DNA of 64,000 nucleotides from Coenobita brevimanus. Its lineage: Eukaryota; Arthropoda; Malacostraca; Decapoda; Coenobitidae. Of this stretch, positions 52,547-61,957 are shown piece after piece (position 1 is the first letter of the stretch; each line of letters opens with the position of its first letter). The notes below the pieces were generated by a model. It searched no databases. It was not told the DNA's origin and saw only the letters and a program-made list of their open reading frames with translations. The DNA is taken from assembly GCA_032717465.1 (NCBI GenBank), contig CM064664.1:1988969-2052968 (forward strand). Reading direction: 5' to 3'. Position numbers and translations under genes: made by a program.

Positions 52547-52589
52547 CTGTTGTGGATAAAATAATGATAATACAAGTAATAATAATAAC

Positions 52590-52722
52590 AAGGGATGGAG
52601 TGAAGAGGTACATGAGAGAGGAGTGTGTGAGTTGGGGGAAGGATTGTGAAATGGCAGGGGACAGGGTGACATGGAAGTGATTTGTTTGTGGCCACACTTC
52701 ATGGGATTGAGGTGTCTAGCTG

Positions 52723-52754
<32 letters not shown>

Positions 52755-52784
52755 TAGATAGATAGATGGATAGAGAGATAGATA
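52590..52784 (+). mobile_element. LINE-A 3' terminal fragment next to exon 1
   Basis: Matches the last ~150 bp of LINE-A (GGGATGGAGTGAAGAGGTAC ... GGGGACAGGGTGACATGG ... TTGTTTGTGGCCACACTTCA) and ends in (GACA)n(GATA)n. It starts about 43 bp from the 3' splice site of exon 1. Confidence 0.85.
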
Positions 52785-52825
52785 ATAATAAAATTAGTAG
52801 TAGCAGTAGTAGTAAGATGATATTG

Positions 52826-52832
52826 TAATAAC

Positions 52833-52873
<41 letters not shown>

Positions 52874-52875
52874 TA
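52826..52875. repeat. (AAT)n microsatellite
   Basis: About 16 trinucleotides; similar runs occur at 54061-54175, 54529-54580 and 55046-55080, between SINE and LINE-derived pieces. Confidence 0.95.
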
Positions 52876-53079
52876 ATAATCATCATCATCATCGTCATCA
52901 TCCGGACCTCTTTTCCCACTCTAGGGCAGGGTGAGGAGTAGCAATGTCCAGACAGCCCAAATTTGCCCAATCCAATGGGCCACACTTCCATTCACTCACC
53001 ATTCAAGCCCCCAGAAACCTGGCTCTATTGGATACACCAAAAACATTCACCATGTTCTGTAGCTTCACATTAATGTATC

Positions 53080-53535
53080 CAATTGAGTCAATCTGGACGC
53101 TGCCACATTAAAAAGGGGTGCCGCATCCCTGATCATGCACTTCTCCTCACAACATTCATCCAGCCAGCTCGATCTCTTGTCAGTTCCCTAGCCTCGCCGA
53201 CTTCCAAACCTCTCTTCCTCACACACTCATCCACCATATCTCTCCACCTTCTCCTTGGCCTACCTCACCCTCTCCCTCCTTCAAATTCGCTCAGATATAC
53301 CTTCTTCACCACACTATTGTTATCCATTCTCTCCACATGACCATACCAGCTCAGTACACCTCTCTTCGATTCTTGTGTCCACCGACTTCCTCACTCCACA
53401 TCTTTCACAAATTACATTATTTCGCATCCTATCCATCCTCTGTACTCCACATACACTCCCCAGCTGTCCCATCTCCACTGCTCTTACTCTTGACTTTTCA
53501 TTTTCATGCCACACCATAGTCTCACATCCATATGT
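53080..53535 (-). mobile_element. LINE-A-related RT C-terminal fragment
   Basis: On the minus strand, 53517-53320 reads ENEKSRVRAVEMGQLGSVCG, then ERCGVRKSVDTRIEERC, which is the region just before the W-F/S-x-G motif of LINE-A/B C-termini. The plus-strand text towards 53080 is the pyrimidine-rich complement of the E/G/R-rich tail. No RT catalytic motif is left. Confidence 0.7.
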
Positions 53536-53561
53536 TATAATAATAACAATAATAATAATTA

Positions 53562-54060
53562 GTGGTAGGTGGGGCGCTCACCATCCACTCACTCGATGCA
53601 GTGCTGCTCTCGGGTGACTGCCCTTTCCTCTCTTCCTCCCTTCCTTTCCTTTTGTCCTCTTCAGTCTTTTTTCCTTCATTCTTTCCTTTTCCTTATGCCT
53701 ACAGGTGACTCTACACTCCTCTTCTGTCATTCTTTCCTTCATTTATTCCTTTTCCTTCTGCCTATGGGTGACTTTATACTGACTGACACCATTTACTATG
53801 CTGGGTGGTAACTATACAGATATAACCAAATTATGGCGCCTGGTGGTTTCATCGGATTAGGCCTGTGAAGGTTTACATCCAAGGAGTGGTTGGGGTTTAC
53901 TGCTCATGTAATGCCACTCGGGGATGAGTGAGGCTGGTCACTTTCATCTTGAATGTCAGGACCAACTTGTCTAGCCCCGGGCTCCTACGCTCCTCATGGG
54001 GTGACATAGGACTGGATGATGGATGGATGATAATGACATAGGACTGGATGATGGATGGAT
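53562..54060 (+). mobile_element. Hairpin SINE copy
   Basis: Head GGTAGGTGGGGCGCTCACCA, CACTCGATGCAGTGCTGCTC, two pyrimidine-rich repeats, TGCTGGGTGGTAACTATAC, tRNA-like GGCGCCTGGTGG ... GAAGGTTTACATCC, CTAGCCCCGGGCTCC core. The tail sequence GACATAGGACTGGATGATGG occurs twice in tandem before an (AAT)n run. The hairpin itself is deleted in this copy. Confidence 0.78.
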
Positions 54061-54130
54061 GATAATAACAATAATAATAATAATAATAATAATAACAATA
54101 ATAGCTGTAATAAAAATAATAATAATAATA

Positions 54131-54173
<43 letters not shown>

Positions 54174-54175
54174 AT

Positions 54176-54530
54176 ATCTTTCTTTCCTTCATTCTTTCCT
54201 CTTCCTTCTGCCTATGGGTGACTCTACACTGAGTGACAAGCCATATGGTTTCCTGTAGACCAGGAAACCATTTACTACACTAGGTGGTAACAATATGACC
54301 AAATTTTGGCGCCTGGTGGTTTAGTAGGTTATTGAGGCACTCCAATTGGATTGAGCCACTGTAGGTTTATATCCTAGGGGTGGTTGGGATTTATTGCTTA
54401 TGTAAAGCCACTCAGGGATGAGTGAGGCTGGTCACTCTCATCTTAAAAGTCAAGACCAACTTGCCTTGCCCTGGTCTCCTACACTCCTCATGGGGCAACA
54501 TGGGATTGGATGATGGATAGATGGATAGAT
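54176..54530 (+). mobile_element. Hairpin SINE copy, directly after the previous one
   Basis: Starts in the pyrimidine-rich block; hairpin ATATGGTTTCCTG / CAGGAAACCATTT (54243-54255, 54261-54273; one mismatch), A-box-like CCTGGTGGTTTAGTAGGTTA, B-box-like GTAGGTTTATATCC, TTGCCTTGCCCTGGTCTCC core and (GGAT)n(GATA)n tail. It is separated from the previous copy only by (AAT)n. Confidence 0.8.
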
Positions 54531-54574
54531 AATAATAATAATAATAATAATAATAATTATAATAATAATAATGT

Positions 54575-55045
54575 AATAATAATCTATCTATCTATCTACT
54601 GCCAGATGCCATAATCCCATAAGGAGTGGCCGTTAGTCTTTGAGTTAGTTGTTTTACAGGGAGGGGCACTAACCCTCCGTCAGCCCACTTGCTGACATAT
54701 AGGGAACATGTATAGATTGGTTATATGGTTACCACCCAGCGTTGTAAATGATTTCCTGACTTACAGGAAACCATTAGGCTTGTCACTCAATGTAAAGCTA
54801 CCTGAAATGGAAAGAGGAATAATAAAATGTGACAGGAATGATGGGAGAAATAGGAGGAGAAGAGGGCAGACACAGAAAAAGAGTGATAATGGTGAAGGCA
54901 GAAGTAAGCAGCACAACATCAAGTGAGTGGATGATGGTGAGAAATAGGAAGAGAGGGGACAGACAAATAAAAAAAAGTGATAAAGGTGAAGGAAGAAGTA
55001 GGCAGCACTACATCAAGTGAGCGGATGATGGCCGCCACCACCTAC
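54575..55045 (-). mobile_element. LINE-derived mini-element: SINE-type 5' module + LINE-A 5' UTR + LINE-A 3' tail
   Basis: In minus orientation it starts with GTGGTAGGTGG and the CACTTGATGTAGTGCTGC head (~55045-55000), passes a pyrimidine-rich block, the hairpin block (ATTTCCTGACTTACAGGAAA complement, ~54750-54775), TAACCAATCTATACATG, then the LINE-A 5' UTR (GGAGGGTTAGTGCCCCTCCC, ~54680-54660) and jumps near 54640 to the LINE-A 3' end (GATTATGGCATCTGGCAG then GATAGATAGATAG, 54625-54580). All coding sequence is missing. Confidence 0.72.
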
Positions 55046-55048
55046 CAC

Positions 55049-55084
<36 letters not shown>

Positions 55085-55670
55085 TGTAATGCTAGGTGAA
55101 AAAGGCCCGACTCCTCGGACCTAGAACACCTAACGCGTGGCAGGGTCCTCTTTCGAGACCGGGGCTTAGTGCAATAAAGAGAGGTAGGACACAAAAACTC
55201 CAGGCAATAACCTCTACACATATATTACCACAGTCAGACACAGGACAAAAACAGCAGATAATACAACACAGTATATGGTAGAGGATAAAACCTTAACTAG
55301 ATAATTAGTACAGTAATCCCTCTAATATCCGGACGCCCAATAACCGAACATCCCCACTAACCGAACCTTATCGTCCTGGGATCAAACATTCCCAAAATGG
55401 TCCGAAAATCCAAAAAAATTGGAAAAAAAATCGATTTTTTGCCGTCTGTAATTTGAACTTGCCGCGCGCGCCGCGTGAGAGCATTGTTTTGGTTCGTCAT
55501 TCCTCCGACGTCCGATAGAGCGCCGCTGCATCCTCCCCACTTCCCGCCTGTCTCTCACCGCGACAAGACCTACGCTCTTCGTCATGGCTGCCCACGTGCT
55601 CGCTTTTGTGGTGGTGCCGTACTTGCTGCAAGGCCTCCTGCTGCTCTCTGCCCTACTCTTAGTGTGTGTG

Positions 55671-57350
55671 ATGATGGCCCCGCCTCCTGAGAAAAGGAAG
55701 AGAGTGGTGTTGACTCTGGAGAAGAAACGGGAGATATTGGAGAAGGTTGATGCGGGTTGGTCTTCCTCTCGCATTCTCCGCGAGTTCAACCTGGCCCGGT
55801 CGACTTTGTTTGATATCAAGCGTTCCCGAGACAAGCTCATGCAGTACACGGCTGACTTCTCGTCGAGAAACAAACGCAACGTGGAGAGGAAGGTTATGTT
55901 TACTCCCAAGTATGCAGAGATCGACCGCTCCACGTTGATTTGGTATCGACAGCAACGTGCAGCTGGTGTGATGGTACGTGGAACGGAGCTGAAGGCTGCT
56001 GCTGAGAAGTTTGCAAGGCTTCACGACGCCCTAGACTTCAAGGCATCCGAGGGTTGGCTCTTCGCGTTCAAGTTGCGACATGGCCTTACTAACCGTAAAG
56101 CACATGGCGAAGCATTGGACGCTAACGAGGATGGAGTGGACGAGTTTCGGCACAAGGTGAAAGGCTTGATCGACAGGGAGGGCCTCACTCTCGGTCAAGT
56201 CTATAACGCTGACGAAACTGGCCTATTCTATCGCTCGGTGCCAACGAACACTCTCGCCGATGAGACGGAGAAGCGTGTACCTGGCCGCAAGCTTTCTAAG
56301 GAACGGATATCTGCTTTGTGTTGTGCCAATGCTAACGGCATGCACTGGCTTAAGCCCGTTATTGTTGGCCGTGCAAAGCAGCCTCGGTGCCTTCGTGGGG
56401 TGATGGATGTCCTTCCTGTCGTATGGTACCATTCTTTGAAAGCATGGTTCACAGCTGTGATTTTCAAAGACTGGTTTCACCATCACTTCGTCAAGGAGGT
56501 CATACATTACCAGACGAAGACACTGGGAATTCCTCGCGACCAGGTAAAGGCTCTCCTTCTCCTCGACAATGCACCTGCCCACCCGTGCGACAAGGACTTG
56601 GTTGCTGAGAATGGCCGTATTAGGTGCATGTTTCTGCCACCTAATACGACTGCTCTCATTCAACCAATGGACCAAGGAGTGATCGTGGCAACAAAGCGCC
56701 TGTACCGTCGGAAGTTCCTGGACGAGGTGATGGTGGTTCTCGAGGACGAGGACGAGCGCAGGGAAGGACGTGACACTCGAGGCAAGCGGACTTTGGAAAA
56801 CCTTCGCCGCTACAACATCAAGTCTGCGCTGTACAACTGGGCTAGTGCATGGAAGGAAGTCCCTGTGAAAACTCTTGAAAATGGTTGGTCTCGTCTGCTT
56901 CTCGGAACAGATGTGGAGTACGATTTCCTAGGGTTTGACGTGGATGACTTCCATGCACGGCTACGTACGCACGGCGACGATGTTGATGTGGACGATGTTC
57001 GTGAGTGGTTGGACGACGACGAGGGCGATCCTGGGTATCAGACGTTGTCTGATATCGAGATCGCGTCTTCGGTTGCTGGTGTCAGTCCCGAACTTGAAGA
57101 TTCCGACGACGAAGGCGATGATGATGCAGACTCCGCCCAGCAGGACACTACTCCAGCCATCCCCAAGCTGAGCGCACTCCGGGAACATCTAGAGTTCGTC
57201 CTAGACTACCTGGAACACCCGGACTGCGACAGGGAGATGGGGCCCTTGGGACTCGTGGAGGAAGTGCGTGCTTTCCGGCAGCGCATCATCAATCGCCAGA
57301 ATCGTCGGTCCTTGCGTCAGTCAACGATTGACAGTTTATCAGGCCCGTGA
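55671..57350 (+). CDS. Tigger (pogo-superfamily) transposase
   Basis: Cut-and-paste DNA transposase; would bind the TIRs and move the element. The open frame extends upstream to 55584, but the 29 residues before the M-M-A-P-P-P-E-K start at 55671 are hydrophobic and unlike the family, so 55671 is preferred. N-terminal HTH psq (KRKRVVLTLEKKREILEKV ... STLFDIKRSRDKL), CENP-B-type HTH (SEGWLFAFKLRHGLTNRKAH), then the DDE core: VYNADETGLFYR (first Asp), LLLLDNAPAHP (second Asp), PPNTTALIQPMDQGVI (third Asp). Followed by an acidic C-terminal region (DDDEGD, DSDDEGDDDADS). It ends with QSTIDSLSGP-stop at 57350, where a PIP-box-like Q-S-T-I-D-S-[FF] would be expected. Length (560 residues) is normal for the family. 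Confidence 0.93.
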   Translation: MMAPPPEKRKRVVLTLEKKREILEKVDAGWSSSRILREFNLARSTLFDIKRSRDKLMQYTADFSSRNKRNVERKVMFTPKYAEIDRSTLIWYRQQRAAGVMVRGTELKAAAEKFARLHDALDFKASEGWLFAFKLRHGLTNRKAHGEALDANEDGVDEFRHKVKGLIDREGLTLGQVYNADETGLFYRSVPTNTLADETEKRVPGRKLSKERISALCCANANGMHWLKPVIVGRAKQPRCLRGVMDVLPVVWYHSLKAWFTAVIFKDWFHHHFVKEVIHYQTKTLGIPRDQVKALLLLDNAPAHPCDKDLVAENGRIRCMFLPPNTTALIQPMDQGVIVATKRLYRRKFLDEVMVVLEDEDERREGRDTRGKRTLENLRRYNIKSALYNWASAWKEVPVKTLENGWSRLLLGTDVEYDFLGFDVDDFHARLRTHGDDVDVDDVREWLDDDEGDPGYQTLSDIEIASSVAGVSPELEDSDDEGDDDADSAQQDTTPAIPKLSALREHLEFVLDYLEHPDCDREMGPLGLVEEVRAFRQRIINRQNRRSLRQSTIDSLSGP

Positions 57351-57571
57351 CCCCCGCTGTGCCAAGCCCTGGTTCCACTCCGTTGCCTCCCCAAGACAGG
57401 CCCTCATGCTCCGAGCCACAGCCCAGCACATCAGCTACAGTGGAGTCACCGCTCGACGTGAGTTTGCGGCTGTCTTCAGAGTCTTCTGTAGTCGGTACGC
57501 CATCACCACTACCCACCGATGCACCCCTTGGACGCCTGCCAGTGATACTCTCGGGCTCTGACAGTGAATAA
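57351..57571 (+). pseudogene. Out-of-frame C-terminal tail of the Tigger transposase
   Basis: In the frame one base behind the main ORF, an open stretch reads TPAVPSPGSTPLPPQDRPSC, PQPSTSATVESPLDVS and ends LPVILSGSDSE-stop. Pro/Ser-rich, acid-ended tails are usual at Tigger C-termini, so this is read as the lost tail after a one-base deletion near 57335-57340. A separate small protein is possible but less likely. Confidence 0.65.
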
Positions 57572-58109
57572 ACAGCAAGAACTTCTCCACTAGACCACAC
57601 GGGAATTTAGAGTGTTGTGCAGTGAAAAAAACGGTGTGTTGTGTTAAGGTTTTCAAGTTGGGAGAAAAGACTAAGTAGAAAAGAAATTTAACGTAACTAA
57701 CCTTCTTTGTTTTGGCTTTGGAAACTTAAAATTACTTGGGAAAAGTTAATGTGCAACACTTAAATTTAATGGAACATTATTTGGACTAAAGTGAACACTG
57801 TGAAAAGAACGGACTTCTGTGTGTTAGTGACTAAGTTCAGTGCAAGACTTCAGGAAGAGTGTAGTGCAAGTGCTTCAGGAAATCGTTCTTACTGTCAGAG
57901 TCCGAGAGGAGGTGGTTATTCATCGAGGTGGCCAGGGACTTGCTGTAAGTAGCCAAAATGTTTCATGTTGTACTATTTTCCATACTATATTTACCAGAAT
58001 GTTTCATATTGTATTTTTTCCCATACTATACTTACCAGAAAGTGTCATACTGTACTTCTTTCCATACTAAACTTACCTCATGCATGTGCAGTAGGAATGT
58101 GTTTTTCAG

Positions 58110-58147
58110 AGTTCGGTTAGGTTCGGTTAGGTTAGGTTCGGTTAGAG
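58110..58147. repeat. TTAGG/TTCGG-type short repeats in the Tigger 3' region
   Basis: GTTCGGTTAGGTTCGGTTAG followed by GTTAGGTTCGGTTAG. The pentamer is the arthropod telomere unit or a one-base variant. Here it is interstitial and inside the transposon. Confidence 0.8.
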
Positions 58148-59049
58148 TCCATAAGTACCAGAATGTTTATTAATGTATGAACATACTTCTAAACCCACAT
58201 TTTATGTGTCTATTGCATTTATTTCAGTCATTTATGTGCCTTATTGGTGTGATTTGGGTGTTAAATAGGTGCTATGCATGTCCGGAGGGAGTTGTATAGG
58301 TGTTTCTCTGTGTTAGGGTCCGTAAGTACAAGTCCATAAGCTGGGGCCCAATATCCGGACAAAACCAATATCCGAACCTACCGATGGCTCTATTGATCCG
58401 GATATTGGAGTGATTACTGTATCTCACAGGATACTAGCTTAACAGATGCTGATGCTAACATTCTAGGTTTAGTGCACAGGTGCACTTGGCACACAGGGTC
58501 GCGGTGCGCGTGGGAGAGTAGGAGTGGGTCTTAAACGGGGGGGGGGGGTGACTCGCGGAGGGTCAGATCAAAGTTATTGTAATATTGGGAGGGAATTGAT
58601 GTTACGGATTCTGACTTAATATTTTCTGGTAGCAAGGGGATATTGATAATTGATTATATGGCTAGTCCAGGTTCTTACATACGCACTGACTGCTGAGAGA
58701 TTTAGTAAGGGAGGGTAGAAGACACTGAGAGTTTCGATGTGTTTATGGTAATACGAGCGGGAGGATATTACTAACACATTTTCTTCACTATTTCCTGGTA
58801 GCAAGGGATGTTTGGATATTTCACTAAGGAGAATCTCTCGTGCTAGGAGTCTTACTGATTTTATACAAGGGCATCACTCGTGAGTCTGATTCACCAGAAC
58901 TTAGTCTCTGCATTCATCTTTATTAATCCGCCCTGTGATATCACGTATTCTCCTGTTATCTTCTCCTGAACCTTGCCCTGTTATTCAACAAATACTAAGT
59001 CACTGTATCACTGTTACACTAATTTTGGGGCAACATCACACTTAACAAG

Positions 59050-61240
59050 GGTCACTTATATGGTGGGGGTGGCGGGGAGACACACCAGTGACAGCTCTGC
59101 CAGAACAGGGGCACCGCCAGGGGAGGGCGTGCCGAGAGGGCACGGGACGACTCGCAGGGGCATCCTCTCTCGTCCAGGGCTGCAGGTGGCAAAGGGGCCC
59201 GTATTCTCTGGGCTGGGTACAGAGGTGTGGCCCTCAGGACTGGGGCCAAACAGGTCCAGGAATCTCTGGCTCAGGTCTCGGCCAGAGGTGGAAGTCTTCC
59301 GCCGCTGGGGCATGGGGAGATCGCGCCTGAGCGTCCGAGGGAGGGCCTGGAGTACCCTAGGACTGCGGTCCCCAGAGTCAAGGGGCGCCGTTAGGGAGGG
59401 GCTGCAGCACCGACCTGAAGTAGGGTCCGTCAGGTGGGTCTTCTCCAGGGCCAGGCGTAAGAAGCAGAGGCCGGGGGAGGCTGCAGGGCCTCTCTGGGGT
59501 CCTTCTGCATTGGAGGTCCGGATACTTGTCTACGCTGGGGTGGTGACACTGCTCTCACCTCTTTCTGGCTGTGGGGCCCGGCTATTGGCCATGGTCTGAG
59601 TGGGGGAATCAGCGCGCCTCTGGACACCGTCGGAGCGGCTATTGGACGTCTGACAAAGGCGGGAGCGGCCCCAGGCTGTCTCCTGTAGGAGGGAGGGGGA
59701 GTGCCTATAGGCCAATTCGGGGGCAGCACCTTTGGAGCGGCTATCGGTCATCTGATGAAGACGGGAGCGGCCTCTTGCTGTCTCCTTCTGCCGGAGGGAG
59801 GAGCGGCTATCGGCTGACTCGGGGACAGCACCTTCGGAGCGGCTATTGGCCGTCTGGCGAAGGTGGGAAAGACCACTTGCCATCTCCTTCTGCCGGAGGG
59901 AGGAGCGGCTATTGGCCGTCTCCTGCAGGAGGGGGTGTAGAGCGGCTATCGGCAGTCCCAGGAAGGACAACTTCTGACGAAGGCGAGAGCAGCTATCGGC
60001 CATCTCGTGATTACCCTCAGGTCGGTAAGACACCAATTGCCTTATGAGGGGTGGACGGCTATCGGCCGTCCCTAAAGAGAAGGCACCTTCGGAGCGGCTA
60101 TGGGCGCACTCCTGTAGAAGACGGGAGCGGCTATCGGCCGTCTCCTGAAGGGCGCTGTTTGGAGCTGGACAGACAGCTCCACCCCAATCTGATCTGGCAG
60201 TCCCTCTCCCCGAAGGTAGTGTTGACTTCCTGCTAGGGCGACGGTGAGGACGCTGAGTGTTATATGGGCGCACGGCCCGGGCTGACTTGTGCTGTTGTTG
60301 CACTGCATCCTGCAGTTCGGCTGCGGCTAAAAAGGGGGGTCCGGGTGGGGGTGTCGGTGAGTTTCCAGGGGCACTATGCTGTAGTCTGCACGTGTTACCT
60401 GTCAGGGAGTTTCTGGGGGAACTATGCTGTAGCTTACGCATTTTACCACCTTCCTCCTGGAAAAAAGCCACGTCCCCGTGACTGGAGGTGATATATGTGA
60501 GTGTCATGGGTGGCTTACACAGGTTGGAGTTGCTGGAGAAGGGCCTGCCAGGCAGCAGTGGGGTGGTTTTCTTCTCGCTCTATGTCGCAGGTGAGGAAGA
60601 ATGTGGAGCGGAGGAGGTTCAGTAGGTGGCGTGGTCCATGGAGCTGGCGGTTCCTGCCTAGGGTAGGCGCTCATACTGCCCTTCGCACTTTCATCTTGCT
60701 CTGTGTTGCTGCTGGTCTGGTGTGGTGCTGTATGCTGGACACCGAGGGTAGGAGCCGGGTTTTGTGCTGTGGTAATGTGGCGTAGGGTCTCTGGGGAGTG
60801 TAGGTGGTGGGGATCTGTGCTTGGTGTAGCATGACAGGGTGAAGTTGTGGGGAGGCGGGCAGTGTAGGAGAACTGGTGTATCGGGTGGGTGGGCGTGAGA
60901 GGTGGCCTGAGCGGGTGGTGGTGGTTCTGAGGGTAGGAGTGGGTGGGGAGGTGGGCGCGTGATGTGGGCAGGGTTGGGTGGTTCATGCCGTTGGGCATGT
61001 GGGGGGCGCGGCGGGGAGTGACGCTGTCAGAGTGGGCGTCTGTAAGGGTGGTGGGCGGGGGGTAGTGGTAGTCGGTTGTGGTGAAGGTGTGGTGGCGTGG
61101 GCGGGACAAGTGGGGCTGGGCAGTGAGGGTGGGGCGACGGAAGGAAGGGGTGAGGGAGAGCGAGGGCAGGCTGGTGTGGCGGGTGAGATGTCAGGTGAGG
61201 TGCAGGGGGTGGTGGTGGCCGAGGAGGCTGAGGTGGTAGG
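59050..61240. other. GC-rich stretch between the LTR-like sequence and pol; motif array inside
   Basis: No recognised domain on either strand. It is much more GC-rich than host introns and probably belongs to the LTR element(s). Overlapping open frames on both strands (Arg/Ser-rich on minus 60507-59530, Pro/Thr-rich on minus 61109-60504) look like by-products of composition. A purine-rich AGGAGGAAGGTGGTAAAATG on the minus strand at ~60455-60435 could be a polypurine tract. A repeated GGCTATYGGC motif fills 59580-60145. Confidence 0.5.
59580..60145. repeat. Array of ~11 GAGCGGCTAT[CT]GGC motifs
   Basis: The core GGCTATTGG or GGCTATCGG recurs at about 59580, 59635, 59740, 59807, 59842, 59907, 59943, 59990, 60057, 60103 and 60130, spaced 25-105 bp, usually preceded by GGAGC and followed by CCGTCT or CATCT. 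On the minus strand each gives CC[AG]ATAGCC, and four of them contain a CCAAT core. The pattern looks like an iterated regulatory or structural motif of the retroelement. Confidence 0.65.
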
Positions 61241-61957
61241 GGGAGTGGAGGGGGAGGGTGAGGAGGAAATGTAGCACTCATATGTGGAAATGGGGGGTGG
61301 CGCAGGGCCAAGAGGAGGTTGGGGGTGTGGGGCCGGGGTGGCGGGGGCGGGCGTGCAGGAAGGGCGCAGGTGGCGGTTTCGGAAGGTGCGTGGGGCGCCG
61401 TGATAGTCCACGACAACTTGGTAAGGGTTGGGGACGTGGGTGATTGTGTGGGGCCCCGTGAAGTGGGGGGCAAGTTTGTGTGGGGTGGGGAGTTGGGCGA
61501 CGACGACGGTGTCGCCAGAGTGGAAGGGGTTGGAGGCTGTGTCGGGGCCGAGGTCTAAATTTTTTCGTAGGTGGTGTTGTCGGCCCTTCAGAAGGTGTAA
61601 CTGGTCTGTGGTGGGAGCGGAGGCGGGTGGTTGCAGGTGTTGGCATAGTGGTAATAAAAGGGGGGCCTCGCCGAATGTCCTATCATATGGGGAAACCCCG
61701 TCTTCTCAGGGGCAGGAATTTATGCCCCACTGAACAATCTTTAAGTGAGCAGGCCAATCGTCGTCTTTTGTAACCTCGATGCGTGTGCGCAATTGATTCA
61801 TGATAGTGCGATGGCTACATTCGCATACTGCGCTTCCCTGTGGCCAATGAGGAGAGGAGTGGGAGATTTTATATCCAAATGTTCTGGCGAGCTCTTCCCA
61901 GATTTTTCCAGAGAATTCGGGGCATTATCAGAAAGGAAGGCCTGGGGGATGCTGAAA

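Larger units (their letters stand above)
55311..58419 (+). mobile_element. Tigger element with TA target-site duplication, nearly intact
   Basis: 3,109 bp. TIRs CAGTAATCCCTCTAATATCC at the left and the complement of CAGTAATCACTCCAATATCC at the right (two mismatches in ~22), flanked by TA at 55309-55310 and 58420-58421. It carries one long transposase ORF. Sub-terminal TATCCGGA motifs are repeated near both ends (55333; 58352, 58372). GC content is far higher than in the host introns. It is inserted in a sequence that itself looks like an LTR. Confidence 0.93.
55085..59018. mobile_element. Probable LTR (~823 bp) interrupted by the Tigger element
   Basis: The two flanks of the Tigger element (55085-55310 and 58420-59018) start TGTAATGC and end TGTTACA, giving the TG...CA ends with a 5-bp inverted repeat TGTAA/TTACA. 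An AATAAA lies at 55171 on the + strand, and TTTTGGGGCAAC follows 59018, in the place of a primer-binding site for a + strand element. Against this, the nearest pol is on the minus strand, and no partner LTR is in the window. Orientation and even identity remain open. Confidence 0.45.

Noticed and set aside
53971..54258. Poly-Ile and poly-Asn open frames
   Set aside because: Translation of (AAT)n microsatellites.
55584..55670. 29 hydrophobic codons upstream of the Tigger transposase, resembling a signal peptide
   Set aside because: DNA transposases act in the nucleus; the M-M-A-P-P-P start at 55671 fits the family. The upstream part is most likely untranslated sequence that happens to be open.
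58973..61770. Many overlapping 60-325-codon frames on both strands in the GC-rich region
   Set aside because: Stop codons are rare in GC-rich DNA; compositions are Pro/Arg/Ser-biased, no domain is visible and frames overlap on both strands.
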